Positions 8,023 to 13,871 of a stretch of DNA of 14,760 nt are shown piece after piece. The stretch's first letter is position 1, and every line of letters begins with the position of its first letter. Made by a program: the position numbers and the translations under genes. This DNA comes from Chloroflexota bacterium (lineage in GTDB: Bacteria; Chloroflexota; Anaerolineae; Aggregatilineales; UBA3940): contig JAADYZ010000219.1 of NCBI GenBank assembly GCA_010092775.1, positions 1 through 14,760 on the forward strand, in the 5' to 3' direction. The notes under the pieces are model-generated. The model searched no databases. It saw only the letters and a program-made list of their open reading frames with translations, and was not told the DNA's origin.

Positions 8023-8220
8023 TTAGCGGCCTCGGCGTGAGCGCCGCCGGGCGGCGCGACGGATTGCTTTCTTCTTCTGGATGCGACGCAGTTCACTCTT
8101 ACTCACATACCAGCGCTTCCGGCGCACGCTGCTGAGGACACCACTCTTGGTGACCTGCTTACGAAACCGTTTCAAAAGCGCTTCCTGACTCTCGCCAGGG
8201 CGCAGCTTAACCGATACCAT
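8023..8220 (-). CDS. rpsU: 30S ribosomal protein S21
   Basis: This is a small-subunit protein that sits near the platform and the anti-Shine-Dalgarno end of 16S rRNA and assists initiation. It has 65 aa, typical for S21. VKLRPGESQEALLKRFRKQV is the family signature (residues 4-23), followed by VRRKRWYVSKSE and a strongly basic tail of Arg/Lys repeats ending RRSRRGR. The ATG at 8220 follows a GGGGGTGAG-like ribosome site. It is the last gene of the S1-CarD-S21 cluster (45-nt gap after carD) and is followed by a strong terminator. Confidence 0.96.
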   Translation of the reverse strand: MVSVKLRPGESQEALLKRFRKQVTKSGVLSSVRRKRWYVSKSELRRIQKKKAIRRAARRRSRRGR

Positions 8221-8253
8221 TGCTTCTCACCCCCTTTCCTATCGTGGATCAGA

Positions 8254-8281
8254 CAGCTTGCCCACTTATTGTGGCAAGCTG
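8254..8281 (-). other. Hairpin at the carD stop codon
   Basis: GTGGCAAGCTG (8271-8281) pairs with CAGCTTGC(C)CAC (8254-8265): 11 bp with one bulged base and a 5-nt loop at 8266-8270. The carD TAA stop (8266-8268) lies in the loop. No T-run follows on the minus strand, so it is not a normal intrinsic terminator. It may stabilise or process the carD-rpsU mRNA or adjust the relative yield of the two genes. Confidence 0.55.
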
Positions 8282-8763
8282 TTATCAGAAATCAACTGCT
8301 TGAGCAGTCGGTCGATGCGTTCTGCTACCTCTTCGACGCTTACGTTCAGACGCAAGGCCATTTCACCAATGAGCATTTGCTTCGCCTTGAGTTTCAAGGC
8401 TGCGTCTGCCGCAGAGAGATTGCTGTTCTGCCCTCGCCAGACCAAATCGCGCAGCGCTTCGATCACCTGTGCAGGATCACCGCTGTGGATTTTCTCGGTC
8501 ATATTGGCGCGCCGGGTTCGGTGATTCTTAGACAGTTGATTGGGGTCCCCTGTGAGTACTTCCTCAAGGAGGTCCATATCGACTACAATCTGGCGCAGCC
8601 CAGTCTCTTCAGCCTGTTTGACGGGCAGCATCAGCATATCGCCATCGACGAGTTCAATATTGTAGTAGACATGTTCTGTCCCGGCAATGCTCATCTTCTT
8701 GACATCGCGGATCACACCTGCCCCATAACTGGGATGAACAACCGAAACTCCAGCATCAAACAT
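8266..8763 (-). CDS. carD: CarD/CdnL-family transcriptional regulator
   Basis: CarD/CdnL proteins bind the RNA polymerase beta subunit and the upstream edge of the open promoter bubble, stabilising initiation at rRNA and other promoters. This one has 165 aa, like mycobacterial CarD. The N-terminal Tudor-like RNAP-interaction domain starts with VVHPSYGAGVI (8-18) and includes YYNIEL and MLPV. The C-terminal helical DNA-binding domain spans about 75-160, with RRANMTEKIHSGDPAQV and RDLVWR matching the family well. Asn80 falls where a conserved Trp (W85 in M. tuberculosis CarD) would be expected. The ATG follows a GAGAGAGGA ribosome site. Its place between rpsA and rpsU suggests coordination of RNA polymerase activity with ribosome production. 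Confidence 0.92.
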   Translation of the reverse strand: MFDAGVSVVHPSYGAGVIRDVKKMSIAGTEHVYYNIELVDGDMLMLPVKQAEETGLRQIVVDMDLLEEVLTGDPNQLSKNHRTRRANMTEKIHSGDPAQVIEALRDLVWRGQNSNLSAADAALKLKAKQMLIGEMALRLNVSVEEVAERIDRLLKQLISDNSLPQ

Positions 8764-8796
8764 AAGTCTTGTCCTCTCTCTCTGAGTTAAGCACCA

Positions 8797-9981
8797 CTAC
8801 GCCGCCGCGCCAAGCTCGTCAATCTCTGCCTGTGGCTCATTGCCGTCCAATGCTTCGTCAATATTCTGGCTGAGCCACTGCGCTTGTTCATCAACACTCA
8901 CAGCATCCAGGCTGAGATACAAACGTTGTTCAGCGGAGTCTATCTGAATAATGCGTACCAGAATGCTGTCTCCAACATTCACGAGCTGATCGGGTGGCGT
9001 GTTGTACGTCTCCATCTCGCTGACGTGAACTAGACCTTCTACACCCTGATCCATCCCGACGAAGAAACCGAAGTCAACCACGTTGGTGACGGTCCCGCTC
9101 GCCAGGTCCCCTTCTTTGTAGGTTTCCTCAATCACCTTCCAGGGGTCTGGCAAAAGCACTTCGCGATTTAGGCTGATGCGTTCACGCTCAACATCAATGC
9201 CTTCAATCAACACGGTGACTTCATCGTTGAGATTGAGCACATCGCTTGGGTGGCCGACATAACGCTTATCCAGGTTGGAAATGTGGATCAAACCGTCCAC
9301 CCCACCAAGGTCCACGAAGGCACCATAGTTCATCAAACCCACAACACGACCAGTGATGACCTGGCCAACTTCAAGCTCTTCCATTCGAGCCTGTCGAGCA
9401 GAAGTCTGAGCAAGTTTCTCCGAGAGGATCAAACGATTACGGCTGCGCTGCACCTCGATCACCTTAGCTGGCATTGTCTCGCCTATCAAGGCCCGCTTGG
9501 CTTCTTCCAGTTTGTCGTTTGATCCACTGCGTGGAATCTGTGTCAGGTGGGATTGTGGCACAAAGCCCTGCAAGCGTCCAAATTCCACCAAAACACCACC
9601 CCGGTTGATGCCATTCACGGTGACATCAACACTCTTTTGGCTTTCCAGGAGCTCGTTAGCACGCTCCCAATCCTGACGTTCCAGCGCCTTGTTGATGGAT
9701 ACAACCAGGCGGCCTTCATAATCTCTGGGCCGCAAAACCTCAACAAAGACGTCATCGCCCGGCTGTAAGTGATCCAGGTCGGAGTCATCCAATCGCTCCA
9801 GATCTTTCCGCAAAACAAAGGCATCCTGCTTCGCACCCACATCGACCAGGATTTCCGTTTCATCAATGGCCAAAATGATGCCCTCCAGCAAGTCGCCACG
9901 CTGGGGAGCCTGATAGTCGTAGTCGTCGAGGAGAGCCCCAAAGTCGAGACTGTCGTCGCCCATATTAAACTGAACTGTCAT
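8797..9981 (-). CDS. rpsA: 30S ribosomal protein S1 homologue (four S1 domains)
   Basis: This is an RNA-binding protein with four OB-fold S1 domains, at about residues 27-104, 117-190, 204-281 and 288-363. Domains 3 and 4 are canonical (GRVVGLMNYGAFVDLGGVDG then LIHIS; SGTVTNVVDFGFFVGM then GLVHVSE). Domains 1 and 2 are more divergent, as in bacterial S1, where they dock to the ribosome. The protein has 394 aa, shorter than the six-domain E. coli S1 and like the four-domain form of many other phyla. Termini are acidic. The ATG at 9981 has AAGGAGA 8 nt upstream. It heads the S1-CarD-S21 cluster (33-nt gap to carD) behind a leader of about 220 nt. It probably helps mRNA binding to the 30S subunit; a non-ribosomal S1-domain role cannot be excluded. 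Confidence 0.9.
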   Translation of the reverse strand: MTVQFNMGDDSLDFGALLDDYDYQAPQRGDLLEGIILAIDETEILVDVGAKQDAFVLRKDLERLDDSDLDHLQPGDDVFVEVLRPRDYEGRLVVSINKALERQDWERANELLESQKSVDVTVNGINRGGVLVEFGRLQGFVPQSHLTQIPRSGSNDKLEEAKRALIGETMPAKVIEVQRSRNRLILSEKLAQTSARQARMEELEVGQVITGRVVGLMNYGAFVDLGGVDGLIHISNLDKRYVGHPSDVLNLNDEVTVLIEGIDVERERISLNREVLLPDPWKVIEETYKEGDLASGTVTNVVDFGFFVGMDQGVEGLVHVSEMETYNTPPDQLVNVGDSILVRIIQIDSAEQRLYLSLDAVSVDEQAQWLSQNIDEALDGNEPQAEIDELGAAA

Positions 9982-10045
9982 ACGTTTGTCTCCTTACAAT
10001 AAAGATCAACATATCACGCGTTTACGAGCCGGCCTGATCAATACG

Positions 10046-10139
10046 AAAAGCCCCTTTCACCCGGGCAAAGCAACTGCCCCCGAAAGCGGCCTCAGCATCT
10101 CAACAAGGCTAGAACATGTTGTCAAACATCTCGTTGAGA
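10046..10139 (-). promoter_or_regulatory. Structured 5' leader of the S1 mRNA
   Basis: The predicted leader between the promoter and the S1 start contains pairing arms TCTCAAC/GTTGAGA (10133-10139 and 10098-10104). Further on are two mutually exclusive GC-rich pairings sharing bases 10063-10066: GGGCA with TGCCC (10075-10079 with 10063-10067, loop 7 nt), or GCCC with GGGC (10063-10066 with 10050-10053) followed by TTTT (10046-10049). The alternative-fold layout resembles a small attenuator, but the stems are only 4-7 bp. Autogenous control by S1, known in E. coli, is a possible reading. No known riboswitch was recognised. Confidence 0.3.
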
Positions 10140-10205
10140 CCATGATCCACTGTCTCATATTATGTCTGACGCGATAAGAACCTTAGATAATACTTTCACA
10201 TGAGG

Positions 10206-10234
10206 ATTATATGATAAAACAAGTGTTTTTGCAA
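10206..10234 (-). promoter_or_regulatory. Promoter of the S1-carD-rpsU cluster
   Basis: On the minus strand, TTGCAA (10229-10234), a 17-nt spacer and a perfect TATAAT (10206-10211) form a good sigma70-type promoter. The start would be near 10199, leaving a leader of about 218 nt before the S1 ATG. It lies 38 nt past the recombinase stop codon in locally A+T-rich DNA. The 291-bp gap between the recombinase and S1 holds only this promoter and the leader. Confidence 0.7.
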
Positions 10235-10272
10235 AATCTCGATTGACTAAATGGGCGGTGCTTGCGCTCTGC

Positions 10273-11169
10273 TTAATCTTGAGCCACTTCGGTCTCTGGA
10301 AGCAATTTGAGGTATACGCGTGTGGAATTTAAATCTGAGTGGCCAAGCACATCCGCCAATTGGATCAGATCGCCATTCGACTCCAATAGAAAGAAGTAAG
10401 CAAAGGTGTGACGCAAGACTAAGGGCGTTATCCAATCCATGCGCGCCCACTCACCATATTTCTTGACAATCGCCGCGATGCGTTCGGGTGTCAACTGACC
10501 TGTGCGCCCCATGAACAGAGCGGTCGCATCTGGGTATTCGAGCCAGTGGGTTTGCATCAAGTTGTAAATGGGTTGGGGGAGGGGGATGTAGCGCTCGTCT
10601 CCGGACTCCTCATCGGCGACGCGAATCATGACGTCGCCCGTCTCGAATTCATCCACAATGCAATCGTGCGTGAGCTGCGACAACTCGCTGACCCGCAGAC
10701 CAGTGTGCAGCAGCACCAATACGATGGCCTGGTCACGAACGTTGGCTCGCTTCAACAAAGTCGCTTTGAAATGGCGCAGTTCGTCTTCGTTGAGATAGCG
10801 CGGTATTGGATCGGGTTTTTTGAGGATTGGAATGCGCTTGATGTGCTGGCGCTGTTTGGTGGGGATATCCCCGTGCGCTGCCGCCCAGGCCGCGTAGCGT
10901 TTAACAAAGGTCAAGCGCCGATTTACTGTACTTGACTTCAAGCCAAGTTCTTCTTGAGACCAATCCACATAGGTTTCGACGGCTGCTGCATCTAGTTTGG
11001 TGAGACAGAACACCTCAGCTTGGGTCTCATAAAACCACTGCGCCACGTGCCGCCAGTCAAATTCATAAGCGCGAAGGGTGCGTTCATTGCGTCCTTGCTG
11101 CCGTAAGTGGCCAAGAAAACGTTCGATGCGAGCGGCTTCGGCAGTGGACACAGGCGGAGTGTCGCCCAT
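10273..11169 (-). CDS. Tyrosine recombinase/integrase (XerC/D-like) with atypical catalytic residues
   Basis: Tyrosine recombinases cut and rejoin DNA through a phosphotyrosine. This 298-aa protein has the XerC/D length and two-domain plan: an N-terminal SAM-like core-binding domain (about 10-100) and a catalytic domain (about 125-290). Arg159 (HTGLRVSEL), Arg253 (VLRHTFA), His277 (VLGHSDLNST) and the nucleophile Tyr286 (TRVYLKL) are present. The box-II His is replaced by Leu250 (PLVLRHT), and the beta-hairpin Lys is absent: the stretch is EESGDERYIPLP instead of GKGxKxR. I chose the ATG at 11169 because AAGGA sits 6 nt upstream; the TTG at 11175 abuts that site. No att repeats, excisionase or phage genes are nearby, so it may be a housekeeping Xer-like protein or a relic of an old element. 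Confidence 0.88.
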   Translation of the reverse strand: MGDTPPVSTAEAARIERFLGHLRQQGRNERTLRAYEFDWRHVAQWFYETQAEVFCLTKLDAAAVETYVDWSQEELGLKSSTVNRRLTFVKRYAAWAAAHGDIPTKQRQHIKRIPILKKPDPIPRYLNEDELRHFKATLLKRANVRDQAIVLVLLHTGLRVSELSQLTHDCIVDEFETGDVMIRVADEESGDERYIPLPQPIYNLMQTHWLEYPDATALFMGRTGQLTPERIAAIVKKYGEWARMDWITPLVLRHTFAYFFLLESNGDLIQLADVLGHSDLNSTRVYLKLLPETEVAQD

Positions 11170-11247
11170 AGTCAATCCTTCTTGACTACTCTCTCATTTT
11201 TGTTTCTGATGCATGTACTATAGCATATCGAAGATTGTCGCACACGA

Positions 11248-11256
11248 TGTTACAAT
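11248..11256 (+). promoter_or_regulatory. Extended -10 promoter of the lipoprotein operon
   Basis: TGTTACAAT is an extended -10 element (TGn plus TACAAT), 38 nt before the chosen lipoprotein ATG. There is no good -35, as is common for extended -10 promoters. It lies in the 125-bp divergent gap shared with the recombinase gene, for which a weak TATAGT (minus strand, 11217-11222) is the only -10 candidate. Confidence 0.5.
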
Positions 11257-11294
11257 AAGCGGGTCTGTTAGACCGCATGCTGAGGGGCTGCGCT

Positions 11295-12578
11295 ATGCAC
11301 ATGTTTCGTTGGACTCATTGGGTCGCCTGGCTCGCGGTGGCTCTCCTACTGATCGGATGTGGCACGCTTCAAGCACCAAACCGGTCGATTATCCTGGTCA
11401 CGGTGACGTCACCGCCAGTAACGTCGGCGACCGCCACCCCCACAGAGCTGCCACCATCTCCAACGCCTACGGAAACACCCCTTCCGAGCCAAACCCCCTT
11501 GCCAACCGAAACCCCACGACCCAGTGTCTCTCTACCAGCTTCACTCTACTACATTGGTGAGGACTGGCAAATCTGGCGCTTAGAGGCCAATGGAGAAGAG
11601 GTCAGTCGCATCACCAACGAGGATGGTCAAATCCTCGATTTTGCCGTGTCTCCGGTCGATGGAAGCCTGGCTTATGTGGTCAACAACAATCTGATCAACA
11701 CGGATGCGGGCGGCGCCAATCGGCAGGTGCTTGTGGAAGGCCCCGAACTCCCTGCTTTTCCTGATCAAACCCTCAACTGGACCATGCTGCACAGCATCGC
11801 GTGGTCGCCAGATGGCACACAGATTGCCTATGGCCTCGGTGGCGTGAACTTGATCGATCCAATCACCGGCGAGATTGACACAATCCGCGCCAGCAGCTAC
11901 AGCACGGCCCAGTTTACAGAATTCGATCCTGGCCGGTTTTACTTCCCGGAGGCTTGGTCACCCGATGGCACACGCCTCTTGGTGCGCATTACAACCCTAC
12001 CCATCAGTGAGGGCTTCGGCGTGATCGATGTACGCACCCGCACGGTCAGCACTTACGAAATCGCTGATGGTGAGCCTGTCTGCTGTACCGCAAGCTGGAC
12101 CCAAGACCAGGAGGGGTTCTTCGCTGCTAACGATATTGCAGTCGGTGCCACGACTGGTCTTTGGCAAGTGGATGCCTTCAGCCGTGCGGTAGAGACCGTC
12201 CTGCCCGGTGAAGCAGGCGGGCTCTACTTCAGACTGTCTTACCCGCAGCAGTTGGACGACGGCAACCTCTATTTCTTCATGACAACCCTAGCTAACTACA
12301 CCCCCGAACGAGTCGCCCTAAGCATGCATCGTGCCCTGGCCGATGACATCAACGATCGGGAGATGCTGCGCCAGGATGCACACGTTATCGCGGATGTCTT
12401 GTGGGCGCCGGATGGCAGTGGTGCTATCATCGTCGATATCACAGAAGGCTACGTCGATGTGACCAACATGGTCCTACGCCCCTTCATTGCCCCGTTGCTC
12501 TGGCTAGATACAGAGGGGGATCCTGCAGTAAGCTTCGACGTTGCCGGTCGCCGACCCACCTGGGGAGTCACTCCATGA
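11295..12578 (+). CDS. Lipoprotein with TolB/WD40-like beta-propeller
   Basis: This is a predicted secreted, lipid-anchored protein. From the ATG at 11295 it has 427 aa, a signal peptide with hydrophobic core WLAVALLLI, and a lipobox LIGC with Cys22 as the lipidation site. A Thr/Pro/Ser-rich linker follows (about 38-85; TPTETPLPSQTPLPTETP), a style typical of Chloroflexota surface proteins. The rest is a beta-propeller with WSPDG-type repeats (AWSPDGTQIAYG, AWSPDGTRLLVR, LWAPDGSGAIIVD), as in TolB and PD40 proteins. The start is chosen because GAGGGG lies 7 nt upstream; the ATG at 11277 precedes that site. It overlaps the CoA-transferase gene by 4 nt (ATGA). Ligand and function are unknown; a scaffold or binding role is the plain inference. 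Confidence 0.85.
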   Translation: MHMFRWTHWVAWLAVALLLIGCGTLQAPNRSIILVTVTSPPVTSATATPTELPPSPTPTETPLPSQTPLPTETPRPSVSLPASLYYIGEDWQIWRLEANGEEVSRITNEDGQILDFAVSPVDGSLAYVVNNNLINTDAGGANRQVLVEGPELPAFPDQTLNWTMLHSIAWSPDGTQIAYGLGGVNLIDPITGEIDTIRASSYSTAQFTEFDPGRFYFPEAWSPDGTRLLVRITTLPISEGFGVIDVRTRTVSTYEIADGEPVCCTASWTQDQEGFFAANDIAVGATTGLWQVDAFSRAVETVLPGEAGGLYFRLSYPQQLDDGNLYFFMTTLANYTPERVALSMHRALADDINDREMLRQDAHVIADVLWAPDGSGAIIVDITEGYVDVTNMVLRPFIAPLLWLDTEGDPAVSFDVAGRRPTWGVTP

Positions 12579-13393
12579 CCCTAGACATTAGCATCGATGA
12601 GATCATGTGCGCCTGCATTTCCCGCCAGATGCGCGATGGCGAGATTGTCGCCCAGGGTCTGGCTACTCCATTGGTAGTGGCGGGGTTCTTGCTCGCCAAA
12701 CGGACCCACGCGCCTAATTTACGTTTTGCGTCAGCGATTGGCCAGGGTGTCTGCGACGATTGGGGCGCACTGAGTCTGGCGCGCATTGAGGACTTCTGGC
12801 TGGGCAACGCCACAATGACGGTCGGTTTTGTGCGGGCAGCCATCGAAGCCCTGACCGTCCTCAAGCCGGTCGAGTTTTTCCGCCCCGGTCAAATTGATGC
12901 GCAGGGGAACTTCAACAACATCGCAATCGGCAAAGACTATCATAAGCCCCGGATGCGCTTGCCGGGCACCGGCGGCATCCCTGATGTGAGTGTCTTTTCT
13001 CATGAAGTCTACATTTATGTGCCGCGTCATTCCAAAGTCACCTTTGTGGAAAAAGTCGATTTCGTCAGCGGCCTTGGTCATGTGCCTGATCGACCGCATG
13101 GGGCGGGCCCTCAATATGCCATCACAGATCTGGGCGAATTCGACTGGGCCCAAGGCCGAATGCGCCTCACGCACTTCCATCCTGGTAGCAGCATTGAGCG
13201 AATTCAACGCAAGACGGGTTTTGAACTCGCGATTGCTGAGGAGGTCCGTGTGACCCCCTTGCCAACTGAGGAAGAGCTCCGCTTGCTGCGCGAGGAAATC
13301 GACCCATTGAATATCCGCAAACTGGAGACCCTCGGCGGCAGCGCGCGCAAAGACTTGATCCGGGATATCCTTGCCAAGGAAGGCGCCTTATGA
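12575..13393 (+). CDS. CoA-transferase family I beta-subunit homologue (GctB/IpdB-like)
   Basis: This 272-aa protein resembles the B subunit of glutaconate CoA-transferase along its length: GEIVAQGLATPLVVAGFLLAK near the N-terminus, GQIDAQGNFNNIAIG, then RLPGTGGIPDV (glycine-rich CoA region), KVDFVSGLGH, and LLREEIDP near the C-terminus. Such proteins normally pair with an alpha subunit to move CoA between acids or, in IpdAB, to hydrolyse a ring-cleavage CoA thioester. Two oddities: no alpha subunit is adjacent, and where GctB has its catalytic Glu (ESGLMD) this protein reads FASAIGQGVCD with no Glu. The start is the ATG overlapping the lipoprotein stop (ATGA). A thioesterase follows, also by ATGA overlap, so acyl-CoA metabolism is the likely theme. 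Substrate unknown. Confidence 0.82.
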   Translation: MTLDISIDEIMCACISRQMRDGEIVAQGLATPLVVAGFLLAKRTHAPNLRFASAIGQGVCDDWGALSLARIEDFWLGNATMTVGFVRAAIEALTVLKPVEFFRPGQIDAQGNFNNIAIGKDYHKPRMRLPGTGGIPDVSVFSHEVYIYVPRHSKVTFVEKVDFVSGLGHVPDRPHGAGPQYAITDLGEFDWAQGRMRLTHFHPGSSIERIQRKTGFELAIAEEVRVTPLPTEEELRLLREEIDPLNIRKLETLGGSARKDLIRDILAKEGAL

Positions 13394-13812
13394 GTGCTGC
13401 CGGGCCACGCGTTTTTGAGCTGCGTTTGCGAGTGCGCTACGCTGAAACCGACGGTATGCGCATCGTGCACCACGCCAACTATCCCGTCTATTTCGAGGAG
13501 GCGCGCAGCGAGTTATCTCGTGAGGCAGGGCTGCCTTACGCTATGATGGAGGCAGAAGGCTACGCGATGGCCGTCGCTGAGATCAACATTCGTTATCTTC
13601 GGCCCGCCATCTACGATCAAGAGTTGGTGGTACGCACTACAGTGCAGAAGGTCGGCAGCCGGGGTGTGACGTTTGGATATGACGTCCTGCTGGCCGATAC
13701 GGATGTACTGATCGCCACTGGGTCTAGCAAACACGTCTTGGTGGATCAATCTGGGAACCCCACACGCTTCCCCCCGGCTTGGCTTGAGCAATTGAGGGCT
13801 CTTAGCGCATAA
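13390..13812 (+). CDS. Acyl-CoA thioesterase, 4HBT/YbgC-like hotdog fold
   Basis: It probably hydrolyses acyl-CoA thioesters. The 140-aa length and the signature YAETDGMRIVHHANYPVYFEEAR (residues 17-39 without gaps) fit the YbgC/4-hydroxybenzoyl-CoA thioesterase family; Asp21 is the expected catalytic acid, and HHANY at 27-31 is the helix-starting motif. A second family block, INIRYLRPAIYDQELVV, is present. The ATG overlaps the CoA-transferase stop by 4 nt. Together with that gene it suggests a small acyl-CoA-processing unit. In some bacteria YbgC works with the Tol-Pal envelope system; the upstream TolB-like propeller recalls that arrangement, but no TolA, TolQ, TolR or Pal is present, so I treat this as coincidence. 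Confidence 0.9.
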   Translation: MSAAGPRVFELRLRVRYAETDGMRIVHHANYPVYFEEARSELSREAGLPYAMMEAEGYAMAVAEINIRYLRPAIYDQELVVRTTVQKVGSRGVTFGYDVLLADTDVLIATGSSKHVLVDQSGNPTRFPPAWLEQLRALSA

Positions 13813-13837
13813 CATCTTCAGATCAGCCCCCACTGGC

Positions 13838-13865
13838 TTGCCCCATATCAGAATCGCAGTAGAAT
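13838..13865 (+). promoter_or_regulatory. Promoter placing transcription start at the kinase ATG
   Basis: TTGCCC (13838-13843), a 16-nt spacer and TAGAAT (13860-13865) precede the kinase ATG by 6 nt, so the predicted transcription start coincides with the A of the ATG. No Shine-Dalgarno sequence is present just upstream. This supports a leaderless mRNA, separate from the thioesterase operon 59 bp upstream. Confidence 0.55.
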
Positions 13866-13871
13866 AAATCT

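Noticed and set aside
8269..8790. 173-aa plus-strand frame opposite carD
   Set aside because: It is antisense to a well-supported CarD gene, matches no family I recognise and has no ribosome site; treated as a shadow frame.
10185..10225. A+T-rich stretch resembling a dif/Xer site near the recombinase
   Set aside because: TTATATGATAAAAC resembles one dif arm, but no second arm with the right spacing and symmetry is present; the TATAAT is better explained as the S1 promoter.
9982..10272. tRNA or small RNA gene in the gap upstream of S1
   Set aside because: No cloverleaf or T-loop consensus was seen on either strand; a promoter and leader explain the gap.
11170..11175. TTG at 11175 as the recombinase start
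   Set aside because: It touches the AAGGA ribosome site with no spacing; the ATG two codons later has proper 6-nt spacing.
11277..11294. ATG at 11277 as the lipoprotein start
   Set aside because: The GAGGGG ribosome site lies downstream of it, and the ATG at 11295 gives a normal-length signal peptide.
11406..11540. Thr/Pro-rich low-complexity stretch considered as a DNA repeat array
   Set aside because: The DNA is not a regular tandem repeat; the pattern is protein-level linker composition.
12401..12574. N-terminal extension of the CoA-transferase frame by 58 residues
   Set aside because: It lies wholly inside the lipoprotein gene, has a composition unlike coding sequence (rich in Arg, Cys and His), and the ATG at 12575 gives the usual family start.
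11295..13812. A Tol-Pal-like envelope operon (TolB-like propeller plus YbgC-like thioesterase)
   Set aside because: The propeller protein is a lipoprotein with a Pro/Thr linker, and no TolQ, TolR, TolA or Pal gene is present; resemblance rests on two common folds.
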